From Archilochus colubris (lineage: Eukaryota > Chordata > Aves > Apodiformes > Trochilidae): 64,000 nucleotides of DNA. The notes beneath the pieces were generated by a model. That model was not told the origin of the DNA and ran no database searches. It saw only the letters and a program-made list of their open reading frames with translations. Positions 51,292 to 63,500 of this stretch are shown here, in pieces; position 1 is the first letter of the stretch; each line of letters begins with the position of its first letter. A program made the position numbers and the translations under genes. The stretch spans positions 94,127,115 to 94,191,114 of the forward strand of contig CM041085.1 in assembly GCA_023079485.1 (NCBI GenBank), written 5' to 3'.

Positions 51292-52880
51292 CATAGAATC
51301 ATAGAATCGGCTGGGTTGGAAGGGAGCTCTGAAATCATCAAGTCCAACCCTTGATCCACTACCACTGCGACTACTAGACCATGGTACTGAGTGCCATATC
51401 CAGTCTCTTTTTAAATATCTCCAGAGACAGAGAGCCCACCACCTCCCTGGGCAGCCCATTCCAGTGCCTGATCACCCTCTCCGTAAAGAAATTCTTCCTA
51501 ATATCCAACCTAAACCTCCCCTGGCACAACTTGAGACCATGCCCTCTTGTCCTACTGGTAGCTGCCTGGGAGAAGAGACTGGCCCTCCTCTGGCTAGACC
51601 CTCCTTTCAGGTAGTTGTAGAGAGTGATGAGGTCTCCCCTGAGCCTCCTCTTCTCCAGGCTGAACACTTCCAGCTCCCTCAGCCTCACTTCACAGGACTT
51701 GTGCTGGATCCCTTCACAGCCTCCTTGCTCTTCTCTGGACCTGCTCCAGCACCTCAATCTCCTTCCTGAACTGAGGGGCCCAGATCTGGACACAATACTC
51801 AAGCTGTGGCCTCACCAGCGCTGAGTACAGGGGAAGAATCTTTTCCCTGGACCTGCTGGCCAAACTGTTCCTGATACAGGCCAGGATGCCATTGGCCTTC
51901 TTGGCCACCTGGGCACACTGCTGGCTCATGTTCAGCTTCCTGTCAATCCAGACTCCCAGGTCCCTCTCTGTCTGGCTGCTCTCAGCCACTCTGTCCCCAG
52001 CCTGTAGCGCTGCATGGGGTTGTGGCCAAAGTGCAGGACCCGGCACTTGGCCGTGTTGAACCTCATCCCGTTGGAATCAGCCCAACTCTCCAACCTGTTC
52101 AGGTCCCTCTGCAGAGCCCTCCTGCCTTCCAGCTGATCCACACTTCCCCCCAGCTTAGTGTCATCTGCAAATTTGTTGATGATGGACTCAATCCCCTCAT
52201 CTAAATTATCAATGAGGATATTGAACAGAACTGGGCCCAACACTGATCCCTGGGGGACACCACTAGTGAGCAGCCTCCGACTGGATGCAGCACTGCTCAC
52301 CACGACTCTCTGGGCCCGGCCCTCCAGCCAGTTCCTAACCCAGCACAAAGTGCCCCTGTCCAAGCTGTGGGCTGACAGCTTTTTCAGGAGGATGCTGTGG
52401 GAGACGGTGTCAAACGCTTTGCTGAAGTCCAGGTAGACCACATCCACAGCCTTCCCCTCATCCACCAGGTGGGTCACCTGATCATAAAAGGAGATCAGGT
52501 TGGTCAGACAGGACCTGCCCTTCCTAAACCCGTGCTGGCTGGGTCTAATCCCCTGTCCATCCTGTAGGTGCTGTGTGATTGCCCCCAGGATGATCTGTTC
52601 CATAACCCTGCCAGGCACTGAGGTCAGGCTGACGGGCCTGTAGTTTCCTGGGTCCTCTTTCCGGCCCTTTTTGTGGATTGGCATGATATTCGCCAACTTC
52701 TAATCATCTGGGATGTCCCCAGTGAGCCAGGACTGTTGGTAGATGATAGAGAGAGGCTTGGCGAGCTCTTCTGCCAGCTCCCTCACCACCCTTGGGTGGA
52801 TCCTATCTGGTCCCATAGACTTGTGGGGATCCAAGCAGCTCAGCATGTTACTGACTGTTTCCTTCTGGATTACAGGGGGG
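51292..52880 (-). mobile_element. 5'-truncated CR1 LINE, 1.6 kb, best-preserved copy
   Basis: The 3' end at 51292 carries two catagaat octamers, then the UTR ('agtccaacccttgatccact'), then coding sequence on the minus strand up to about 52880, where similarity ends abruptly. It covers most of the reverse-transcriptase domain and the C-terminal region. The endonuclease part is missing through the usual 5' truncation. High GC and long open frames set it apart from the intron. No target-site duplication was found, which is normal for CR1. Confidence 0.97.
51374..52878 (-). pseudogene. CR1 reverse transcriptase ORF2 remnant, disabled
   Basis: ORF2 of CR1 supplies the reverse transcriptase used to copy the element at its genomic target. 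The longest intact piece (51932-52696, 254 residues) shows [43 protein letters not shown] and the catalytic [10 protein letters not shown]. Upstream, a TAG at 52702-52700 replaces the Trp expected in DDWKLAN. A one-base loss near 51986 shifts the frame before [11 protein letters not shown] second loss near 51715 shifts it back before [18 protein letters not shown]. The ending is [10 protein letters not shown]...[11 protein letters not shown]. It cannot make a working enzyme. The lesions were inferred by comparison with the usual CR1 pattern. Confidence 0.93.
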
Positions 52881-53780
52881 CTATTTTGGAATAGCTTAGA
52901 AAGTCACCATTTAGGTTAACTATGCAGGGTGAAATGCTTTATTTCAGTACATTGCAGTGCTGGGCCTTGTCCTAGCATGTGTGCAACTACAGTTTTAAAT
53001 TAATTTTAGCCATCATTAAATGATAGGGTTTGCATGATGTAGTAGCTTGATAGGTGCAAGACAGCTGCAGCTTGCAGGTGTCGTCCTGTCCATCAGGCAG
53101 GCACTTGTATTCAGGCTGTGTGCTCACAGCTGGCCACACAGATTGGCACTGTCAGAAGACACGCAACACAAAGCAAACACACACCAGAGAATTTGGGAAT
53201 TCTTTGGGATTCCCTCTTTGCCTAGGAAGGTAGGAATGGAGTTAATGAAAGGGCAGACTGTGTGGCATGGCTAGGCAACTGTAATTTCCTACTAATACAT
53301 TCTTCTTAGTTATTCCTGAGTTTTAACACAGTTTATAATGTCTTATAAATTGGCTTTTTAAAGTTTTACTGAAAGCTTGTATGTTTAAATTAGGATGCCA
53401 GAAAATAGTTTTTATTATATTTTTGGCTTGAATACTCTCCAGTTTGGGCTATTGTTAAATAAGGGAAGGAAGAAGGCTCATTTGGGACTCCTGATGTTGT
53501 ATTGCAGTGTATTGCACACACAGAATTTTAGAAAAAAATTGCGTTCTCTGTCCCTATAGGCAGCTGCAGACTCAGATTTAATAATGAATAAGAGTTAAGA
53601 GGGTATTTTTGAGAAGAAATTAGTTCAGTAATGGACAGTATGCTGCCTTGCTGCCTCTTACCCTTTGAGGAATCCCAGACATCACTGACTCAGTTTCAGA
53701 ACCCTTTGAGCATCACTCAGTTATAATGGACATAAATGGTACATGAAGAAATCTCTGCAATTCTGCAACTTTCACCTCTG
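52881..53780. other. Intron, no recognised element
   Basis: Sequence between a CR1 copy and an ancient repeat. A short open frame at 53047-53274 has no recognisable content. Confidence 0.4.
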
Positions 53781-54115
53781 AAAAGCCATAAGAACATAAA
53801 AAAATCTTTATACTGGTTCAAAGCAAGAGCCTTGTTTGTCCCACTAGATATGAATGGGTGCATAGAAAAGGATAGAAAAAGGCAAAATTATATGAAACAT
53901 GACCCAGATAGTCTCCCACCTCCTGTCTGGTTTTAGCTGAAGAATTTTCTGCAGCTTATTATGGTTTATATTTAGTATACAGGTATTCCATAATCCCAAA
54001 AAGTGCTTTTGAAGGCTCTGCTTAAACATATGATGATGTTTTGTATCCACCACGTTGCAGAGAAAGTGTTCCAGGGCAGGGATTCCATAAATCTACCTCT
54101 CATGATCCAAAGTCA
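53781..54115 (-). mobile_element. Probable ancient CR1/L3-like repeat
   Basis: Text near 53785 (ccataagaacataaaa, then atactggttcaaagcaagag, then tttgtcccactag) resembles the decayed 3' part of an amniote-wide CR1/L3 family. Its intact form reads 'cataagaa..gccatactgggtcagacc'. Further on, 'gttttgtatccaccacgttg' and 'gagaaagtgttccagg' fit the same family's coding tail. The orientation is from recall of that family. Divergence is heavy. Confidence 0.42.
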
Positions 54116-54569
54116 TCCCACTTGACGTAAATGAATTAAGTCCATGGTCTCCCGACTACTGTAGTAATAAAAGTTACAAAACACTGGAAGCATTTACTAT
54201 GTATGTTACTTAAAAGTAGTGATACTAAGATAAATGACGTTGTCTCCATTCAGTTAATGCCATTTGTATGCATTATGTGGAATTAAAAAAGAGCACACCA
54301 TAATGATAATCAGTGGACCGAACCCAAGCATCACTGGCATCCCTCCTGCTTTGCCAAAATTTCATAATTATTTGCTTCAGCAGTTGGAGAATACTGTGAT
54401 GATACAGTCTGGACACTTGCATAGCTGAAATTATTTCCTAGATTAATTTTATCTAAATGAGGGTATAACTTTCAGTGAAATAATCCAGTATTGATTCAGT
54501 GACTGGAGTGTTGTAACAAATGGGTAGAGGAATATTAGGAAATGTTAGGAAGGGAAGGTCAGGAAAGTG

Positions 54570-55520
54570 AGGAGGGGAATCTGCCCTTCAGAGCAGCTGG
54601 GGACGGAAGATGGGCCACATGTGAGTTTATTGGTCAGGATTAGTGGGTCACTAGTATGGACAACAAACACTGTTGTGTGTGTCTGCTACAGAGTGCCTCA
54701 GGGTGTCTCATCAGAAAGAAGTAAACGAGACCTTTTTCAGATAACTTGAAAAAGCTGTGTTTGCTGTATGTGGTAAACATGGGTGACTTTATTAATCCTG
54801 ATACTTGCTGGAAGAGCAAGGTAACAATAGCAGAGATCAAGCAGTCCAGGCTTCTGCAGTGCTGTGATGACAACTTTTTAATACAAATGCTTGAGGGGCT
54901 GATGAAAGGAGGTGCTTTGCTAAACTTCGTGCTTTACAAAGAGATGGTGTGGAGGATACTGGGGGCTGTCTCAAACACAAGATGGGGGAGTTCAGAATAC
55001 TCAGAGGAGAGAACAGACAAAAAGCAGGACCCCAAACCTGAACTTGAGATGAACAGACTTTGGCTTGCTTTGTTTGGGTGAATCCTGTGGAATATGGTCC
55101 TGGAGAGAATAAGGCTGAAGAATAGTAGGTTGATTTCCAAGGAAGACCTCCTCCAGTTTCAGCAACACTCTGCCAAAGTGGCAAGAGGCCTGCATGGATG
55201 AACCAGGAGCTTTTGATAAAATTCATAAAACAAACAAACAAAAAAAGAATGCAAGAGGTGGAAATGGGGTCAGGTGACACAGGAGGATTGTAGAGAGGCC
55301 ATTTGAAAAGGCAGGGTTGAGCTTAGAAAAATCAAAACTCTCCTGGAATTCAGTCTTGAGAGGAATAATAAAAGCAGCAAGAAAGGCTTCTACAGGTACA
55401 AAGAAGGAAGACTAGGGAAAAATTTGGGCCTGCTCTTCTATGGGCCAAGGAACCTGGTGGCAAAGGACATAGATAGGGCTAAGGTACCAAAGGCATCCTC
55501 ACCTAGCTGAGTTGACGAGA
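54570..55520 (+). mobile_element. CR1 endonuclease-region fragment without a 3' end
   Basis: The plus-strand frame 54746-55081 includes VNMGDFINPDTCW, the CR1 endonuclease signature (usual form GDFNxPDICW). CDDNFLIQMLEGLMKGGALLNFVL follows, similar to the next CR1 block. From 55300 to 55510 the diverged sequence still follows CR1 order ('ttctacaggtacaaagaagg', then 'gggaaaaatttgggcctgctc'). Neither the reverse transcriptase core nor the 3' end follows. Limits are approximate and the copy is old. Confidence 0.75.
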
Positions 55521-56422
55521 AGAAATTTCCTTCTGATACTTTGATGTGTTTGGGTTTGTGCATATTTTTTTTCAGTAAATTGCATTTGCTTCCGTTTTAT
55601 GATTCTGTTAAATTTTAAATACAGTACAGTTGGGAAATAGTCTATTAGAGCTGACATGATGCTTTGTTGTGTCAGACTGGGTCAATAAAATCTGTTGTTC
55701 CTGTTGCAGGTGTTTTTGTTTAGGATCCCTACAGAGAAAGAAAGTGTAAACAGCCCTGCCTGTGGTTTCCTTCTGATTTATCTAGAAGCCTGAGCAATTT
55801 GCTAATCACAGGATATTATTTAATCAGCAGGACAAATACTATGTGGGTGTTACTTTTTTTCTTAAAATGCACATAATTGATATGGAAATAGCAAAGTAAA
55901 TATCGGCATTACTGGACAAAACAGTATTGGTTAGTGAGTGGATGTGCCTTTTTCAAATAATAAAAAAAATAAGCTAAGTTATATGAAAACTCTATTATGT
56001 GAACAAGGTTTAACCTGTTGTTATTATTCAAAATTACCTTTACAAACTTATTTTTCATTATTACCCTGATAATGAATTTTTGTCTCTTCTTTATTTTACA
56101 TATTATTCCTTGATGAGACTGGCTAGATGGTAGCAAATATGTGCATAAATATTCATTGTTCACTCTTATTGCTTCTTAATCAGCTGTATTTCTTTTTCAT
56201 CTTCTGGAACAAAGGAAAAACTTCTTTAATTTTTTTTTCTTTCTAATTCTAGCATGGCACATAACATATTTCATCTTAATCCTCTAGCATTTCGAAAAAA
56301 AAATGGGAAAAAATCCAAACATTGTGGTTGGAAGACTGCCTTTTTTTCTGGTTGAAAGTGGGTTTATCCAGTAATTTAGAAAGGATAGCTTCTACTGCTG
56401 AAACCATAGCATCAACTCAGCA

Positions 56423-56447
56423 TTTTTTTTTTTTTTGGGGGGGGGGG
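56423..56447. repeat. T14-G11 homopolymer junction
   Basis: Fourteen T (56423-56436) run directly into eleven G (56437-56447). Confidence 0.95.
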
Positions 56448-57325
56448 TGGTGGAGGAGAGATGGTCTTTTTAATATAGTAGTTTTTAAATTGGGAAGAAA
56501 TGGGCAAACTTTCTGGGATGACATTTTTACTGGATCTGACTGCCTGTCTAATTATAGAATTCTACAAGTCCTATTTGTGAAATTTCTCAATCTATAAAAA
56601 GTATGGGTTTGAAATTGCATGGAGCAGAAATTCACCTGAAAAGTTTGGTTCTTCCTGGAAATAATACAAAGACAGACATACTTCCATTAGGAGGTGACTT
56701 GAAGACCTTGAGAAAATGGAAAAACACAAAAAATTAAAGTGGGTAATTTGTTTGATTGTAAATATCTTCTAGCTGATGGAAAACTGCTTTACCTTAGGAT
56801 TGTTCTACAATAATTTGTTTTTGTGCTTTAAGAGGAGAAATATTTCTGAGTCTCATGGCAGTGAACTATTTTCCAGAAATAGAAGAAAAACTCATGACTT
56901 AGGAAAGAGTGTTAGTTAATCAATTTATGACTCATTAATTTGTTGTTAATTTGGATTATATTTCCATTACACAGACCTTTGCTCTGTTTAGTGTCATTTT
57001 CAAACCCCAAACTCCAGCCTCACAAGAAATGAAGTGACTTCATTTTATTTGAGCTATGGTTAAATAAAAATACACCATTAGGGGGAGGGAAAAAAACCTC
57101 AAAAAACAAGACAATAATTTTTATGTAATGTGAATATTTAATAATGCTAAATGAGAGATGGTGCTGGACTAAATTTAGTTTAAGAGGGTTGATGAACACA
57201 CCAATATTGTATTGCTGGTGTGTAAACTTTGAAGTTTTCATTCATGTTACATCCAGGTTCCATGCTTTTCACAATAATTTTCTGCTTATTTTAATAACAT
57301 TAATTCCAGGATTGTTTCAATTTTA

Positions 57326-57379
57326 AAGGTAGTGATATTGAGCTTTCCATTGAATTTCTTTTAAAAATATCACTACCTT
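57326..57379. repeat. Short inverted repeat (14-bp arms)
   Basis: aaggtagtgatatt at 57326-57339 is the exact reverse complement of aatatcactacctt at 57366-57379, with a 26-base spacer. Confidence 0.8.
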
Positions 57380-58192
57380 GTGGAAGGGGACAGCTTTGGA
57401 GGTCTCTTTGTTATATACTGGTTGCAAGAGTCTGGATTGGTCTCTGTCAGCTGATGTCAATCCATGGGGATGCAGTAAGTGATCATCAACTGACACAAAT
57501 ATAAATAAACTGTGTGGTCAGGACACTTGTGAGCATTACAACCTTAAAAACTGTAGGTTTAGGTTATAAATTCAATATTAAAAACCATTAATTTGTAAAT
57601 CTTGTAAAGCTTGACATATTATTTAAATTCAATGTATCAAGCTTATTAATTGCACTTAATATTATGAAAAATACAAATAAATACAGTTTACACATTAAAA
57701 TTATTAAGATGAAAAACCAGTGAATTTGAGATTACAGACTTGTGGACTAATAGCTGGTATTGGTTGCATTGGTGATTTTTTTCATTAAGTTTTTGCAGAA
57801 GAATAATCATTGCAGACTAAATAATATTTAACAGGTTAGTTTTGTAATTAGTTGGGTAAAGGCATCTTCAGCAAAAAGTTTCTGTGAATTGACAGTAGAG
57901 GCTGAGCAGTGTAATCATCAGGAGATCTTGAATTCTGCAGTTCAGCTATGGCCACGTAATTTATAGTATTCTGGGATCAGGTGTTTACTTCATAACTACT
58001 CCATTGGCAGCTTCAGGCATTTACCTTTTAATTTAACAATATAAATGTCACTTGAAGTGCCAATAAATACTGGCAAATCCCTGAAAAGGTCAGATTGGTT
58101 CTATAACTCAAATACCTGTCTTATACTAATGGCTTCTCAAGGTTCTGTGTGAACATTTTAAAATAAATAGCCTTCTATCAGGGTTCTGCAAC

Positions 58193-58218
58193 TTTTTTTC
58201 TTTTTTTTTTTTTTTTTT
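58193..58218. repeat. Poly(T) run
   Basis: Twenty-five T with one C interruption. Confidence 0.9.
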
Positions 58219-58790
58219 AATATAGCCTCACACATATATATGTGCTTGAGTCTATGCGTGTATTGCCATTGCTTTCTGGATGGTACTATTTTTATTACAC
58301 AAGTTCACTGTGTTAAAAAAAAAAAAAGAACATTAAAAGGTGGGGAGGTAGAATAAAAAGGGGTTAAGCTTGTAAACTAGAAGCTGAATGTCCCTTGCCC
58401 AGATGACCCCCTCTGCACTGTTGCAGAAATTATTTCTGACATAGATTAATCCTCTCCTTCTGGCTTTGTGTTAGTTTTTCCACAATTTTTGTTGGTATGT
58501 GCTCTGTGACAGCATGGGAAATAGCATTTTAAGACTTCAAATCTGTTTCTTACCCTTGTCTGAATTGTCTACATTTCATTTTTTTTTTATTACATTAGGA
58601 AAAATAGGTAGCCATCCAGACACATTACATTGTAAATGAAATTCTACAAATACATATTACATATACATATTATAAATATAAAATATATTATGAATCATGA
58701 TGCTGATGTATACAAGGAAATAAAAAAACAATTTAAAGACTGTGTTGCAAGATAATGTAGAACCAGCAGCAACACAGTCTTCCTGGCTCT

Positions 58791-59370
58791 TCACAGAATC
58801 ACAGAATTGTCAAGTTTGGGAAGGACTCTGAGGTCACTGAGTCCAACTATCAACCCAGAAAAACCCAACATGCCCACTAGAGCATGTCCTGAAGTGCCAC
58901 ATCTGTATGTGACTTGAATACCTGCAGGGATGGTGACTCCACCACCTGGGTACCAGGTGACTCCCTGTGCAGCCCATTCCAGTGCCTGACAACATTTTCT
59001 GTGGAAAAAATTCTTTCTAATATCTACTCTAAACCTCCTGTGGTACAACTTCAGGCCACTGTTTCTTGTCCTGTCATTGTTCACTTGAGAGAGGAGGCCA
59101 ACTCCCACCTCACTACAACCTCATTTCAGGTAGTTGTAGAGAATAATAAGGTCTCCCCTCAGCCTCCTCTTCTCCAAACTAAACAATTTCATTTTCCTCA
59201 GCTTCTTCTCATGGGACTTGTTTTCTAGACCATTCACCAGCTTTCTTGCCCTTCTCTGGACTCACTATAGCACCTCAATATCCTTCTTTTGGTGGGAAAC
59301 CCAGAACTGAACACAATACTCAAGGTACAGCCTCATGACTGCTGAGTACAGGGGCATGATCACTTCTTTA
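58791..59370 (-). mobile_element. CR1 3' fragment
   Basis: It begins with tcacagaatcacagaatt, a substituted pair of terminal octamers. The UTR and C-terminal region follow. On the minus strand 58791-59108 contains [20 protein letters not shown], the CR1 tail broken by frameshifts. The similarity extends to about 59370 through the blocks for 'ctgagtacaggggcatgatc'. An extra short duplication is visible near 58950 ('cacctgggtaccaggtgact'). Confidence 0.92.
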
Positions 59371-60244
59371 CTATTTTTCTTCCCATCCTAACTGCAATTC
59401 CGAAATTATGGACACAGCTTTTTTTCCTAATTACATTAGGAAATAATTTAAACTAGAAACTAAGATACCATCTTTAACACATGTAAAAAATTAGTTTAGA
59501 TGTATTTTTTTAAAGATATCTGGTTTTAGGTATTTATAAATAAATCGTCTCTTGCTAGCTTTTATTTCACTTAATCAGTGATTACATGGTTGGCAAGGAT
59601 GTATCAATTCAGGAAAATAAGGAGCTAATCGGTTGTTTCTATATTTTGTTCGTTATTAATTTTATATCAGAGACTTAGTAGACCAGAAAAGACAGATGAA
59701 ATACCCGCAAGCTTTCCCTTAATGTGTCAATACAGCTTCATCTACCCTGGGGAGAAGAAAATCAGTGGAACCTTGAGCTGATTCATTCACCATACTATTT
59801 TAAGAAATGAAATAACAATTACATATAATCTTTCAGGTTCTGCAAATTTAACATTTCAGCTACATGAGCTGCAAGTATAGACTGAATATTCACTTAAACA
59901 GATTAAACTCTACTATGATTTTGTTCTGTCCCAAGTGTATTTGTAATGTCTACCAGAATTTTTACAAATTACTCAAAAAGTTGATACTATTCACTGCATT
60001 AGGTAATCTGAAGCCCTGTCCACCCGTGTTTATTGAATAGAAATTGTGAGTATTAAATGCACATTACATTATTGGTGTTGGGGTTTTTTTCTGTCATCAT
60101 TTCTTCCCACTTGCACATGGTTTTTTGCATTTTCTTTTTTTTTTTTTTTTTTTTTCCCCCGAGTTTCTTTTTCCATTCATTTTGATTCTTCCTTTTCTTG
60201 ATAAAGGGTCTGTGTCCATTTTTAGGCTTCCCAGTTTAGGAGAC
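59371..60244. other. Intron, no recognised element
   Basis: AT-rich sequence with a T21/C5 tract at 60135-60160. Confidence 0.45.
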
Positions 60245-60586
60245 AGGGATCTGAGAGAAAAAGAGGCTGAAAGGGGATTTTATTACTGTTGAAAAATATC
60301 TGAAGGGTGTGTGTCAAAAGGATGGAGCCAATCTCTTCACTTGAGCCCAGTAATAGGACAAAGAATAATGGGTTTGATCTAGACTGTGAGGGTAAAAAAA
60401 AAGACAGCACCGGAACAGGCTGCCCAGAGATCTTGTGGAATTTCCTTCTCTGGAGACTTCTAAAACCCACCTGGATACTTGTCTGTGTGGCCTGCCCTAG
60501 GTTGTGCTGCTTTGGCAGGAGGATTGGACTAAATTATTTTTAGAGGCCCATTCCAACCCCTAACATTCTATCAATCTGTGATTCTA
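60245..60586 (+). mobile_element. CR1 3' fragment, sense to the gene
   Basis: The plus strand follows CR1 order: 'aaatatctgaagggtgtgtg' (KYLKG block), 'ccggaacaggctgcccagag' (N-R-L-P-R-E block), 'ggaggattggactaaatt' and 'cattccaacccctaacattc' (3' UTR). It ends with two decayed octamers at 60586. The reading frame is broken. Confidence 0.9.
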
Positions 60587-63500
60587 AGCATGTCGTGGAC
60601 CTGCAAATGTTCTTTCCTTCTCTTCCCTTACTTTCCTATAGTTGCAATCTTTTTTTTTATACTGAAGTACATCTTTTTTATGCCTGTACAGTGGAAAAAA
60701 TGGTTAATGGACTAAAATATTTTTAGAAGAATGGAATGTGCCTTTTTTCTTACCATTGCCCCTGTCCTTCCCTTTCTTTGGAGACTAAGCATCTGGTATC
60801 AGCTTTTCCTTGCTCTTTAGCACACACCTTTTTTTCACTTGTTAATTATTACTGTGAATTACAAAATACCTTTAAAAATATCTTAAAATGGAAGAAGTCA
60901 AAGAAGTGTTAAAAACCCAGTTTTGACAAGGTCTCTGTTGCACCTGGATTCAATAAGCATGCTTCTGTTTGAGTAAACCTGTAAATTGAAATTGTGCCTA
61001 CAAAGGTGAAAGTGTCAAGAACTGAGAGTACATGATTAATTTTGTTTCTCAGTCAAATTATCTTGGGGTATTTTCTTCTGTTTACATTAACACCAAAACA
61101 AAAAATGTTATTTCTCCATATATTGAACAAAAAGATCTTTCTCTTAGCTTATAGGTTGAAGTCCATTAAGATGGTGGACAACAGTCATCCACCATCTATA
61201 ATAATGTGCTGAATATATGTTTTCCTCTGAAGTATCATTTTTTAACAGTTACACTTTTTTTGTATTTCATTTAATTCAGTGTGTACATTTAAAACAAGTG
61301 TTTCTTTGATAAGCAGTGTAATTATGAACCTTTTATCTTTCTGTTCTTGACTGCTAGGATTAAAAGCTTTATATAGGTGCCAGAGTTCAGTGTAATGAAT
61401 TATTTCTTTATTTCCAGCCAAACAACACTTTGTGAAAGGCTAAAATAAAAACACTAAAAAAGCAACCGATCAAGGTTTTCCAGAAGCTGTTACTCTAATA
61501 GCTAGAATTCACTATTCCTGTAATAATCACTTGGTAAGAAATACCATTTAGTAATGAAATAGTACTAAAACTTGACTGGGAAAAAAATGGAAAGTAAAGA
61601 ATTAAGATCAGCTTTTATCTATTGGATGTGGAGCAGAGCAGACAATGCTTATTACTGCCCTGACAACCTTCTTGAATCATCTCTGTTCACCACATCTAAA
61701 TGATGACCTGCTCGTGGCAAAACTGATTTTTAAACCATATTATCCAGGCTACAGCAACCTATAGACAGCTACTGTTGCTCTTATCCTTTATGCAGTTTGG
61801 GGATTTTCTGTATAAAAAGCCCCTTTGTGAAAACTCAATTGCAGTACACAGATCAGTGTAGGAATAGTGGCCTTTCATGAGGCTAAGCATGTTCTTCAGT
61901 GTGCTGGAGTCATAGAGATCCACCATATGTTATTGTATATGTTATGTATATTCTATATGTTAGATCCTTTTATTAACCTTCTTTCTGCAAATTCTGTTCA
62001 TTTTCCATATGTTCATTTTGCATATTGCATGATAAAGTACTCTAGGATACGAACTTACTTGCTCCACAGAAAACAGGAAAGAACCTTCCCCGCTGCCCCT
62101 CTCTAAAAGTGTGTCTATGGCTTGAAATGCAAATTATTTTCTACATGCATTGAAATTATTTGTGTGGTTAGTCACCTTTGATCAATTATCTAATTCAGCC
62201 TGTATTATTTGTAATAAGATACAAGAAGGTCACAATGTTTTTTGATAATCTTATTTAAATTAGAAAACCTGTGAATATTGGTTAGGGATTATAATTCCTA
62301 CTTAAAAGAAATTATCTAGGAATACTCACCACACAGTACTATAGCAGCTGTGTTAAAATTAATATTAAAAAAATATTATCTTTGTTCAGTAGAATTTTAG
62401 TTTCCTGGTTAGTATTAAATTTTCCTTAATTCAGCATATACAAGTTTATAAATTAACTTTATGTCCTTGGGAGTACAGTGTTTTTCTCAAAAACATTTCT
62501 GCTAAATGACAACCCGCATGTCTTGAATAGATAGCTAGCTGTGTCAAAGAAATGACTTTTTTGTCTGATATAATTTATTTTTTTATTTATCTATCTATCT
62601 TAGAAGTCACTGATGCTCATGAAAGGGAGATGTATAAAATAATCTGGTGTTCTACTTGGGGTCTTTATTAAAAATAATAACTTGCGAGGTATAAGCCTAA
62701 AAAATGAGCAGTGTTTTATCTGATTTTTAATAATCATATTAGATATTTAGTGGAGGCATCTATAGTTTCATAATAGCAATTTTTAATGTATATTGAATAA
62801 TAGTTGAATGCTGAATCTCTTTTTATTTAGAAAGGAACTTACTTGTACTTGAAAGACTACAAGTGTTGGTAAATTGTATTTTAAAAGAAGATTAAACAGA
62901 TTTTTGTATGTGTTGTTTTAGGTTTAGTAAATTGAAAATATTAACATTATCAATTTAATTTTTACTTTTTAATGAGAAGCAAAAAGTTTCCATTATATTG
63001 TTTTTAATGGACAGTCCTGCTTTATAAAAAGAAATTTTTTATGAAAAAAAATTCCTGGTACTAATTTAGTTTCTGATGTGTAAAAATTAATACTAACCCC
63101 CCCCACACACACACGTTTTTGAACTGGTTCTTATCAACAGTTGTCTTGGCAGTACCTAACAGATAATTTAAATTTATATTCTAAAGGGAGTTGAGAATGA
63201 TGTGAAGGTCCTTTAACTAAGTTGTTTACAAACAAAACAAACAAACAGAAATTGGAAAAGATATGAATAGAAAATTCAGCTTTTAAAGGTCAAAATTGAT
63301 AAATTTTGAATGCATGTATGTACATTAAGTTTTAATGCAAAACACTGAATGCTTCATTTTATTAAATAGTTTTGAAGAAAGGTTAGCGTACATATTGTTA
63401 AAACAGTTTCAAGAATAGTAGCATACTTTAAAAATGTAAAAAAATGGCTGTCGACCACTTAGAATCTTTCAATTCGGATGCTACAGAACATTTCAGGAAG

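Larger units (their letters stand above)
55521..58790. other. Intron, no recognised interspersed element
   Basis: AT-rich sequence with a T14/G11 homopolymer junction near 56.43 kb, a short 14-bp inverted repeat near 57.35 kb, and a poly-T run near 58.2 kb. Confidence 0.45.

Noticed and set aside
51381..52894. Plus-strand open frames across the CR1 copy
   Set aside because: They are shadows of the minus-strand reverse transcriptase remnant.
54837..55280. 147-codon minus-strand open frame
   Set aside because: It is antisense to the CR1 endonuclease fragment and shows no independent protein features.
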